This document shows, one piece after another, positions 50,951 through 60,840 of a stretch of 64,000 bases of DNA. Both the position numbers and the translations under genes were made by a program. Location: the NCBI GenBank assembly GCA_036583965.1, contig JAZBQD010000015.1, forward strand, positions 67,426,830 to 67,490,829. Direction: 5' to 3'. A model generated the notes under the pieces. That model saw only the letters and a list, made by a program, of their open reading frames with translations, did not search any database and had not been told where the DNA came from. The DNA is from Prunella strophiata (lineage: Eukaryota > Chordata > Aves > Passeriformes > Prunellidae). Position 1 is the first letter of the stretch; every line of letters begins with the position of its first letter.

Positions 50951-51250
50951 CCCTGAAAACTCCCCAGACTCACAAAACTAACCGGCTTAAAATAATGGAT
51001 AATGAAGTCACGTGCATTTGATCCAAATCCATAATTTCTTGGTTTTCTTCCTAGAAAATCAGAAAATAATTAGGAGACTGCACAAATGGCTGGATGTTTA
51101 TATGAAATCCACATACATTCTCAGCAAACTCACAGTAACAGAATGTCTTACTGTCATGCACAAGGAGAAAAAAATTCACATGGAAGACTGCTTTTTGGAC
51201 CTCTAAAATAAATTATTATATTTTTGCTAATAAATGTGTAATCATTCCCT
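50951..51250 (+). other. Candidate 3'-terminal exon with poly-A signals
   Basis: A very strong acceptor (TTCCTTCTCTTTATTTTCAG) ends at 50950 and a second one (TTGGTTTTCTTCCTAG) at 51054. From the first, one frame stays open 22 codons to a TGA at 51019. From the second, one frame stays open 50 codons (starting NQKIIRRLHKWLDVY) to a TAA at 51204-51206. AATAAA signals follow at about 51208 and 51227, with TG-rich sequence beyond. Together this resembles the last exon of a plus-strand transcript with alternative 3' splice sites. No protein family is recognised and no upstream exon is identified, so it may be a lncRNA end or chance. Confidence 0.3.
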
Positions 51251-54200
51251 TCCGAATTGTCACAGCTTGAGTTAAAATAATCACTAGATAGGGAAAAAAA
51301 GCCTAATTTATTCTGATAAATACAACTTACAACAACTTCAATCCTGTGGTTTGGATGTGCCTCAGAATAAAAAACCTGCAATAAACAGATATATTAGGGA
51401 TGGTAAAAACTAGTAGAGGTACACTTTCAGCTGTGAATTAATTTACTTTATATTAAGAAAAATATTTACTGGGTCTCCTGAAAATAGAGAAATCTCCTCT
51501 TGTGGTTGCTTAATTCGGGGTCTAGAAATATTAAGATCTTCTGGTGCGGCTGAGAGGCTTAACTGTGCAAAGGAATAGACAAAAACTCACTGGACTTGTG
51601 GCACAGAACCTTATTATTTGCAGGTGACAGCAGCTCAGAGCAGAACAAACAGAACAGTTGGAGAAGGGTGGAGAGCATGGTAAGCAGTGAAAAGCAGTAG
51701 CAAAATCTGTGTTCCAGGTGGGTGAGTAGAGGTGGACAACACTGTATTCACAGGGCTGCATTAAATTGTGTGTGAGTAGATACGATAGCCTCTTTTCAGA
51801 ATTATGGCTATGCTTATAATGGCTGGCATTCACTGTCAGAAAGAGCAGAGTCTCACTGAAATTGAAGGCTAATAATCTCTTGAAATCTGATGTTGACAGT
51901 CAGTATTCAAATTTGATGGCCCTAATTTTCCCTTTATTTACACCATTTTTATGATTATCTAACTCCATTCACTTTAATAAAGCAGTTGTGCCTGATTTAC
52001 AGGGACAGTGTGAGAAGTGCCGCCGGTCTTGTATAATCTGTTCATAAAAATTTCCACTATCAAACAACTTTTCTGACAACACAGTCTTTAGGTTAAATGC
52101 CTGACTGCTCAAAAGTACATTATTGAAGCCAAATTATGTCCTTAGGTGTACTCCAAAGAAACATGACTTTGGTTTGTAACACACAAAACAAAACACTGAA
52201 GAGGACCATGATTCATCCAGCCGTATGCCTTTAAATTAATCACACATTTTAAACAGTGATTTAACTGAACTTACAAACCATACAAATGCAAATTTTGTTT
52301 TATTTTGCAAAACCATCCCAGTTTATAATCAATGTAATCAGCTTTCTCTAAGTGATGCCCTTATGCTGGGCAACTTATGTTAAATCCATAAGGCTGGCAC
52401 AGGTTATGGAAAATGGGCTGAATATGAACATTCTAGAATACCTCAGGAAAAAAAAAAAAGGTATAGAACAAGGATATTTATTAATAAATATAATTTTGAT
52501 AATGTGTGCCATCTCCATACTAAAAGCTGGGTCTCTATACTCTTCTGTGGCAAATGTAATTCTGAGGCTACTTCTGGAAGGACATATTAATATAGCTGTG
52601 AAATATTTAATGACAGCAGGTAGACAGAACAACACATGCACCACAGCAAAGGCCTTTAGCAGTGAACAAATCCCCTCTAAGCCAGCTCTCTCTTCGATCA
52701 AACCATAGTGGTCCAGAAGAACTAGACAGAATTCTGACAGGTCACAAAATAAGCCTCACTCAGTTGCCATGACAAAGAAGATGCTACAGCTGGGTTTTAC
52801 CACTGAAAATTGCATTTGTCTCCCAGTCTACCTCTCTGAATCCCACTGGTTTAGCTGTACTGGGAACTGTACCATGATCCTGGGACACCACTTGACCAAA
52901 ACTTATTGTTGCTAGGTTGCAAATTGCACTGGCAGTCTGTGTTTGGCTATCAGGATCAGGGAGTGAGAGAGGGACAACAGCAATGACTTGAACATGCCTG
53001 ATGTAAAGCTGTGGAGCAGCACAGAGACGCAATCAGCTGCACAGTTCTTCTGAATTATGCACCAGTCTAGACAAGACTGCCCTCTGCCATGCCCTGCTTT
53101 CTGACTGTGGATTGGAAGGCAGAACATGGAAAGCTTCCTTCACTTTTGTGGGCATGCCTGTTCTAGAAACACTCTCAGTATTACCTCTGTTATTCTTCCT
53201 GGCTTAAAGAAGTATATGTATATGCACATTTATATGTATTTACTGTGGTGGGGCTTTTTTGGTTTTGATTTATCCCCCAAGTATTCACATGTATTAAGAA
53301 AACTTACTAGCTAACTGAAGACTATATTCTTGCACTGATGACCAACCTTTTGCAATAAGTGAGCATTTATTAACCTGAAAGTGTAACACAGTCCCAGAGT
53401 GCTCAGAGGAATGAAAAGCACTTGTGTGGTGCACTACCAACAAAATGTCCTTTTCAGCTGCTGAACATACATAAAGAATTGACATATCTTGCTGTTGTGC
53501 TATGTTGTCAGTATTCAAAATAAGTATACACATATAAACTCCTGGCCTGATACAGTAGAGTTTCCAGAACAACACTAGGTGAGAGTTTATCATAAACTGT
53601 GACCATTTTTATATTGCGTATTGCCTTCCAAGGCTTAGTGCCTTGGAGGGATCAGGCTTTTTTTAGGACCAGAAATCAAAGACCTATCAGGCAACAGGTC
53701 ATGGTGAATGGTTAAAAAGACCAAGCAAAGTGCTCATCTTTAAAAAGGCTTGATGCTCTTTGTCAAATGTTTACACGTTATGTCAAAAATGAGGTATGTT
53801 TAATTAAGTACAGCTTCTATTCAAAAAGAAAAGACAGATATGCCCTAAGTCAAAAAAGGAGAGGTATATGTTGGCATTTCCTGAATAGCTTTCCAGACTT
53901 AATTGTTGACAACAGCAGACTCTGACTTTTTAATTGGCTTTTTTTCATCATTTTATAACAATTATTTTCTAATACTGCTTCACTAACCTAAAGAGATTCT
54001 CTCCTTCTACTCACATCCTCACCTCTTTTAAGTGTGACTGAAAAGCTTTGTGATCTCATCTGCAATTTTCAATTTCACTAATCAAGTCCTTGCATTTCAT
54101 ACATATTTCAAGAAAGGTATTTTGGAAAGGCATTTGTTTCCTCTATTCTTTCCCATTTTTTGTCAAGCTGTTCAGAAGGTTTTTCATCATCCCTCTTCAC

Positions 54201-54283
54201 TTTTGTTTCCATATTAACAAATGAACCTTTGTTACACTAAAGGTTTGTACTGGAGGGAGAGTTGGAATGACAACAATAACTTT
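51251..54283. other. Unique AT-rich DNA, no gene recognised
   Basis: Open frames at 52352-52708 (+) and 52375-52701 (-) overlap each other and have no recognisable domain. The segment 52790-53110 is GC-richer but unassigned. Confidence 0.45.
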
Positions 54284-54558
54284 CCTGTTGTGCTGGCTTT
54301 TGCTGGAGTAGAGTTAATTTTGTTCACAGTAGCTAGTTTGGGACCACATTTTGGATTTGTGCTGGAATGAGTGTTGGTAACACAGAGATGTGTTTTTTAT
54401 TTCTGAGAAGCTCTTTCACAGAGCCAAGGCCCCTTCTGCTCATCACCCCATCCCACCAGCATGGGGTCTGAGGGTGCACAGTTGTGAGGGGACACAGCTG
54501 GGATAGCTGACCTCAACTGATCCAAGGGATATTCCATACCACATGGCATCATGCCCAG

Positions 54559-54564
54559 TATATA
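54559..54564 (+). promoter_or_regulatory. LTR TATA box
   Basis: TATATA in AGTATATAGAAATG, at the position matching CATATAAA in the truncated sister LTR at 49.87 kb. Confidence 0.5.
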
Positions 54565-54620
54565 GAAATGCATGAAGGAGGAAGAGTTGTATGTTCGGCA
54601 TGATGGCTTGTCTTCCCAAA

Positions 54621-54902
54621 TGTTCTGATTTAGGAATGGCACTCCCTAATTTAGTGTCCTCCCACCACCAAGACTGTCCCTAACCAAATGCCAATTGCTC
54701 ATTCCCACCCCACTACTTTCACTCTCCCTTCCTGCTCCATGGATGGAATTGAGAATTGGAGGCACAAAAAGGTAAAAATTGTGGGTTGAGATAAGAACAA
54801 TTTACTGGAAACAGCAACAAGATAGGAAAATTAAATGTAACAATAACAATACTAATAAAAAAGGTGTACAAAGAGAGGATGATTCACATACAAAAATTCT
54901 CA
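54621..54902 (+). mobile_element. Second solo LTR nested in the first
   Basis: A 282-bp segment begins TGTTCTGATTTAGGAATGGC and ends CAAAAATTCTCA, giving TG...CA termini. It is flanked by an exact 5-base duplication CCAAA (54616-54620 and 54903-54907). The body has a TTGGAGGCACAAAAAGGTAA segment and GTGGGTTGAGATAAGAACAA, recognisable as a recurrent avian LTR type. It interrupts the host LTR just after the conserved GTCTTCCCAAA. Orientation is given by the TG start on the plus strand and is not independently proven. No coding sequence is present. Confidence 0.85.
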
Positions 54903-54934
54903 CCAAATCCCAATGAGATGTGACACTTTTATCT

Positions 54935-54940
54935 ATTAAA
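54935..54940 (+). terminator. LTR poly-A signal ATTAAA
   Basis: ATTAAA sits in TCTATTAAACTGTC just after the nested element, where this LTR family has its polyadenylation hexamer. Insertion of the nested LTR has separated it from the host TATA box. Confidence 0.5.
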
Positions 54941-55071
54941 CTGTCTTTGTCTCAACCGACAATTTTTTTAACTTTTACCCCTTTGATTCTCTCCCCCTCC
55001 CACTGTACAGGGAGTGAGTGACTGGCTGTGTGGGGATTAGTTGTTAGCTGGAGTTGCACCACGAGACCTGT

Positions 55072-55948
55072 CCTTCATAATCATCCTTCTTAAAGACCCT
55101 GACATCCTGCCCTTTGACACAGAACTTCTACAAAACCCATATTTGGTTGTCAGTAGTAAAGGCATTGTTTCTCTTTTTATATTGATTGCTTCTCTCAAAA
55201 AACCTCCCCATGGGTGTTGATGCACACTACCCTCTTTGTTGAGGTGTGTTTGCTTCAGGGATCTCAGCAAATGTGTCATAAAGGTGGAAGTGTTTTTATC
55301 TGTAAATTAAGCTCTCAGATGATTTTAGGATCATTGTTTTGCTGGAAGAAGGGTCCAGAAAGAGAAAGAAAGAAAGAAAAAAATCAGGTGGGTTGGCACA
55401 TGTTTAAATAAATACAAATAAGAATTATTTATCTCTCCATAGTGATACGGTTTAGCAGTAACTATGAATTTCTTTTCTCATTTTGCAATTCCTTACTTAT
55501 GGTGCTTTTTGTTTCCTCTGCTGGGAAGTGCAATGTTGTTCTTAATAAAAACACAGCATTGATTTTACTTAGAAATATATTATACTAATCCATGAATAAA
55601 ATATTAAACATTGCTTGTTTCACCATGAAGGATGTCAAAACCCTTGTAAAACAAATGATTTTAGATAATATCGATATTTCTGTGGCTATTTGTTTAATTA
55701 GTACACTGCAGCTCTGTAACAGTTGGCCTCTCTTTGCTACCTTAGCAGCAAACAAATCTCTTCTGAGTTCAAAATAATCTTCTGTTATATTTAGAGTGTT
55801 GCCTTAAGTTGCTATATACTTTATCACTACATTACTTCACTTTTGCACTAATGTGCACTCACTGATGAAGGATTTTCCATCTCTAGGTGGAAATAAAGTA
55901 GGAAAATAAGCTTGTTACTTATCTACCTGTCTTCTGCTCAGGACAAGT
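55072..55948. other. Unique AT-rich DNA, no gene recognised
   Basis: A short GAAA microsatellite lies at about 55362-55381. No gene or repeat family was recognised. Confidence 0.45.
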
Positions 55949-56592
55949 GTCAGAGAACTGGGATTGGGAACCTTGTTGAGGTTAAAAGGGACATCTGAAG
56001 ATCAACTGGTCCATCCTTACTGCTCAAACAGGGACTTCTAAGGCAGATTGATCAAGACTGTACACAGTTGTGTTTTCAGCATCTCTAAGGATGAAGACTC
56101 CACAACCTCTCTGTAAAATCTGATCAGTGTTTAATCACCCTTCAATTATTTTTTCATATATTCAAGTAGAATTTCTTATATTTGTGGCTGTTGCCTGTTT
56201 TCCTTTAAGTGGTCAATGTTTATAAGAGTCTGTCTCCTTTCCCTTCATTCACTTTATCAGGTATTTAAATTCTTTAATAAGTTCCCTCCTGAATCTTCTT
56301 TCCTCCAGGCTGAGGAGTCCTGTCTCTCCCAGCCTTAGCTGCTGTCCCTTAATCTGCAGAAACCAGACCTAGATAGTGTAATCCAGATAGGAACAGGAAC
56401 ACATCCATCCATTTGATTTATTTTCCATTTCTCCCAACTTGCATCATCTGCAAACTTGCTTAGGATGCCCTCTGTCCCGTTTTCAAGGTCATTAATGAAG
56501 ATGTCAAACATTATTGGCCTTGACATTGACCCCAGGGGTACAACACTAAGGGTTGGCTCCAGCTGGAGCCATGCCATAGAGCAGGAGCACAT
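55949..56592 (-). mobile_element. CR1 LINE with internal deletions, minus strand
   Basis: From the left, the reversed 3' UTR is clear: TTGTTGAGGTTAAAAGGGAC, GAAGATCAACTGGTCCATCC, TGAAGACTCCACAACCTCTC and CTTTCCTCCAGGCTGAGGAG. A short CCCAGCCTTAGCTGCTG segment then jumps to ORF2 sequence, and at 56440-56592 the reverse-transcriptase region appears. The several hundred bases of ORF2 C-terminus expected between (as in the copy at 37.1 kb) are mostly missing, so the element has internal deletions. It belongs to a different CR1 subfamily from the one at 15.3 kb. Confidence 0.88.
56437..56544 (-). pseudogene. CR1 reverse-transcriptase active-site remnant
   Basis: The minus-strand translation VVPLGSMSRPIMFDIFINDL continues ENGTEGILSKFADDA. 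It corresponds to the RT region 'GVPQGSVLGPLLFNIFINDL...LSKFADDTKL'. The catalytic FADD motif (56443-56454) is intact. The upstream GxPQG motif is changed to VPLG, and the frame runs into unrelated sequence after about residue 55. It is a dead fragment. Confidence 0.9.
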
Positions 56593-59500
56593 CTGCTGCT
56601 GCTAAATCTGACATGGCCAAAACTCTGACTTGAAGAATGTCCTTCATCTTTGTGCAGCTTAGATTCACAATACCTGAAAAAGGCTGTAGCTCTTCTTAGG
56701 TTTCTGATTAAAAATGCTATGTAAGATCTAGACATTATTTTTAGTCAGGTATTTTACCCCTCATTATCAGTTATAAGTTGCAAATTACATTTCTCTATTA
56801 AAAGATTGCAATGCATATTTTTATGACAGAAAGCCACAACTTCCTTGTTCCAAGTCTTTTTTCTTAACAGATCTTGGGAAAAACTTTGCACTCAGATTTA
56901 ATTTCAGCATCATCAGCTATTCAGCTTCAAAGAATCCATATTTTCAATTATTTTTATGTTTTATTAAAAGAAGAGTCTGGATTCAAAGACAGAAATTATT
57001 TAAACTCTTAAAAGTAGTGTTGTATAGGCTAATAGGTGATTTTTTTTTTTTTTTTTCTTTTAGGAAGAGTAGGTTTTTAATCTAGTTTAGCAATATTTTA
57101 GACCAAGTAGCATCAACCTAATAACTCCTAGCAGTACTGTAACTCTGTTTTAAGTGCACATATAAAGTATCTACTGTGGCATGTCCTTTATTTTTTTAAA
57201 AATGCAGTGTAATAAAGAATAAGCATTTCCTGCATGGAGCAAATTGAGACATGACAAAGAGTTAAGTATTCTATAAATGCTTCTGGCATCCTATAAATCA
57301 TCAACTAAAGAAAATGCTGACAAATATCAACATCAGAGGAGTATTGATCTACCAAATGCACTTCAGCCTCTCACTAAACAGTTTTCTTTAAGCATACAAA
57401 TTAAACAAATGAGAACGGAAAATCAGATCTTTGGCCCTACTAATGCCTTCAAGAGATTTGCAGGAATTTTTGTAATTATTCTCTCCTGCTCTTTTACTGT
57501 TCTCAGATGACTTTATTTGAGATTAAAGAGATGTCTGTAATACTGCATTTCATGCTCTTCAACATATGCCATATGAAAACAAGCATTTAGTAGCATTCCT
57601 CTCTGTGTGTTCAGTGTGTGCTGGAAATTAGATTTGCAGTTAACAGTGTAAGACTGTAATACAAAGAAAATTTTATACTGGACTTGTATACTGAATTACA
57701 TCATCTGGATTCTAATATAACTTTTTATCAGTTTGGTAGCATGGTTGCTACCTGTATACAGGTAGCACCTGTATTCCCTATAAAACAGAGGCCCCCTGAG
57801 AATGGGTAGCATTATGAGAATCTTTTAGCAGGTGACATTTAAATCAGAGCATCCAGAGGCAGTGTCATAGCAGATATGTCTTTTTCACCTAATAAGCCAG
57901 GGCTGAATGTTAAATGCAGACAATAATATTTTATTAACATTATCAGGGCATTCAAAGAGAGGTTATGAGGCAAACAGGTAACTATTTTTATACCCTTTCA
58001 TATTTCTTCTAAGAAATAATTGCTTCTAGGAGTCAGATTATTTCAATTTGTTTCCTCCTCTTGAAGGATTCCTTTGTAGAAGGATTCCTTTGTTAATGTA
58101 ATGATTTAGGGGTGCTTAAGTTCTACAATTCAGGTCTTGAAATTCTTTGAGACAAAACAAACTCAAGCATGCAATCATCTAACTCTTGGGCAGAGTAATA
58201 TAATGATTAAAATTTCAAAAAGCCCACTTATTTTTCCATTGCTCTGTTTTGGTTTTTTGTAGGTTTTTTTTTTAATTTTTTTTATTTTTTATTTTGGTGG
58301 CATGCTTCTGGTTCTACCTAAATTAAGGCAGCAATGAAATGAGCTCAGTTTGATGTTAATTTTTTTGCAACCTTTGATAAAGGATTCTATAAATGGAGAA
58401 AAGGAATTGACATAAGAATAGGAAAAGCAATCACCATTTTAACTACAGTTTTTTCATTCAGCAAACCAAACAATCTCCATACACTAATGACTGGTATTAA
58501 CATTTGCATTTCATACTTGAAAATTCGGTCTTTAGAATTATTTTATCTTATGAATATACTTTTGTAACTATACACACATATGTATATTGTCTGTCTATGT
58601 GTATGTGCATGCATTTTTTCTGAGAAACAAATGACCTCGGGTAGAGAACAGCAAAAGGTTATTATGTATTCTCAGTGTGAGTGGAAGGAATGACTCATGA
58701 GAAATATTGCAGGCATTTGTAATATAAATAGGTTAGCCCTGTTTAAAGGTTGGCAAGTTCCTACCTCTGGTTCATTTTCATTTGTGTTTTACAAGTCATA
58801 TTATGTATTAATTATTGTATTTTGATCACGCTGCTTGTTAGATAATGCATGAGCATCTCCTCTCAGATCTCAGCTGAAATTTTAAATGCACACTGAATCA
58901 CATGTCTACAGAGCAGTTCCTCAGAATATGCTTTTAAAATTAAACTCCAGTGAACAATAGCTTAAAAGTCTGACTACAGATCATAACATATTTATAAAAT
59001 GGGCTTATGCATATAGTGAACCTGTGACCCAGACTCTTCCCTTCCCCTTTTTTGCTCTTACAGAAAGAGGCTAAACATTAATGCATTATACAAATGACAT
59101 TGCTGTACCTTGTGTCTCACTAGTTATTTGCCAAGTGATTTTTTATACAATGTCATTGTTTAATGAATGACAAAACTTGTAGCTTCCCATCAGCTGAAGC
59201 AGCTGACTAGAGACCTGTATTTAGACAGAAATATTGCAGACAACAACATTGCATACCAACCATACTGTGTTTATGTTGATTCTTTATTTCATTTCACATC
59301 AGCTTTATTTCCCCAGAGTTTAATGGGAGGTCCAGCTGACACGGCCTATTTTCTTTAGAGCTCATCAATACTCCTGTTAAAAATCCAAGGAGAATTTTGA
59401 AAGAGTCACACTGAGAACTGGTCACTCAGTTTAACTGACTATCAGCACTTACTTGAGCTCTGCCATGAGATTGTCTAAAGCAGACTAAAAGCTTATCTAA

Positions 59501-60689
59501 GTACAGGTAGTTCCTCTTTACATCACTGTAGGAATCTGCAGAAATTTAGGAAAATCCGTAGTTACATATGAGAAAAATAAAAGCTGGCATTGTCTGCTAG
59601 GCAAGAATGACTGATAGAACTGATAGTTTTAATTTTTGAACTTATTCAAGACTATAACATGTTTGTGATTCAAATATAAGGAAAATCATTGTCCTGAAAG
59701 CTCAAGGAGGTTTAAATAAGCCAATATTTGGAAGGAAAAAAAAAAGTAAATCTGTAATCTGAGAATGGAAAAACCCTGCAAATTACATGGCTGTGTAGAA
59801 GGTCATTGTCAGATAAGATTTTTTTTTTTTTTCTTTTTTTTTTTAGATATTGCAGTTTTTCAAGGGAAGGAATAATTAGGATAAGGGTTTGTGCAAAGAT
59901 CCTCAATTTAGCATTGAGTGCTTTGGTTTTCATGTCTTATTATAATTAGGAAAATAGCTCAGCATAATCACGCCTCTAGTTTGATACTTGCTGCATTCAC
60001 ACACAACAATAAGATGATTCCAGTCTAAAGAAGAACCCACCCCAAAGCCTTACAATTTAAGTAGAAGACAAAGAAGTAGAACTAGAGTAAAGGAAAGATA
60101 ACTGAGAGATTATCAAAGCTGGGAAATATAAAGATGCTGATGTGCTGCAGGTTGCTTTCTGGATCACTGTTGAGTAGCACCAAGACATAAGTGAAAGTAA
60201 AGTTCAGTAAAATATCTGAAGAAAGATATTGTGGCAGTTCATTAAAACAGAACTCCTTCCTAGTACAAGAAAAAGTACAAGTAAGCCTCTTACCTCAATT
60301 AGGTCTCTGAGGAAGAACTTCAGGGGCTGCTATACCTGTAGAAAGTAGGGGCTGCTTTACCTTACCATTTCCTACAATGTTCTTACATTGAATGAAAGAA
60401 ATATGAAGTCATTAAGAGAAGATGAAAACAAATTGAAACCAACCAAATGAGGAAACCCCCACAAAAACAAAATCAAAAAGCCCCAATCCCAAAATGCAAC
60501 AACCCTCCCTTCAAAGTTGCTTCATATCTTCTTCAAAGAAACCTCTAAGCAGTTGCACACATTTCTCTGGAGAGTAGAATCCATCCTCACACCTGCAGCT
60601 AATCAATTTATGCCCTGAAGCATGATATTTGGTTTACCCTTATTATTAATTTTGGCATGCATAGCTACAAATGCTGTTAGTGTTCATAT
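56593..60689. other. Unique AT-rich DNA, no gene recognised
   Basis: It includes a 17-base-scale T tract at about 57040-57056, a T/A-rich patch at about 58246-58300, a duplicated GAAGGATTCCTTTGT (58063-58077 and 58079-58093) and T tracts near 59819-59844. Open frames at 57277-57510 (+) and 59167-59358 (+) show no recognised family. The right end (60440-60500) is A/C-rich. Confidence 0.5.
57735..57766. repeat. Palindrome cluster
   Basis: GCTACCTGTATACAGGTAGC (57747-57766) is a perfect 20-bp palindrome. The preceding GGTAGCATGGTTGCTACC (57735-57752) forms a second stem sharing the GCTACC arm. Three alternating copies of the same hexamer could switch between two hairpins. Confidence 0.9.
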
Positions 60690-60840
60690 AATTAGCCCAC
60701 TTCTTTTTAACATTCAGCCAGGGTATTTGACTTGATGGCCTCCTGTGAGGGTGAATTTCACAGGTTGATTATATGCTGCATAAAGGAACATTTGCATTTA
60801 TCGGTTCTAAATTTATTGCTTTTTAATGGCAGAGAAGAAA
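60690..60840 (-). repeat. L3/CR1-like ancient LINE 3' UTR remnant
   Basis: GTGAGGGTGAATTTCACAGG, TGATTATATGCTGCATAAAG and CATTTATCGGTTCTAAATTT follow the layout of the reversed 3' UTR of old amniote CR1/L3 LINEs ('gtgactccacagcct...gcagtaaagaaatacttcc...tctgttttaaa'). The match is low in identity but collinear over about 130 bases. It is much older than the avian CR1 copies in this window. Edges are approximate. Confidence 0.4.

Larger units (their letters stand above)
54289..55066 (+). mobile_element. Solo LTR of an avian ERV, split by a second LTR
   Basis: It begins TGTGCTGGCTTTTGCTGGAG and ends GTTGCACCACGAGA, where the usual terminal CA is mutated to GA. The 5-base CCTGT immediately before (54284-54288) is repeated exactly after it (55067-55071), a target-site duplication that fixes both ends. 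Internal landmarks are GGGGACACAGCTGG, a TATATA box (54559-54564), GGCTTGTCTTCCCAAA, an ATTAAA poly-A signal (54935-54940) and CAGGGAGTGAGTGACTGGCT near the end. Without the inserted LTR and its duplication it is about 490 bp. No internal retroviral genes remain, so it arose by recombination between two LTRs. A 5-base duplication fits ERVL-like integrases, but family naming is inference. Confidence 0.92.

Noticed and set aside
49780..55066. The two related LTRs as the ends of one provirus of about 5 kb
   Set aside because: The right-hand LTR has its own perfect 5-bp duplication on both sides, making it a separate solo insertion. No gag, pol or env remnants lie between, and the left copy is 5'-truncated.
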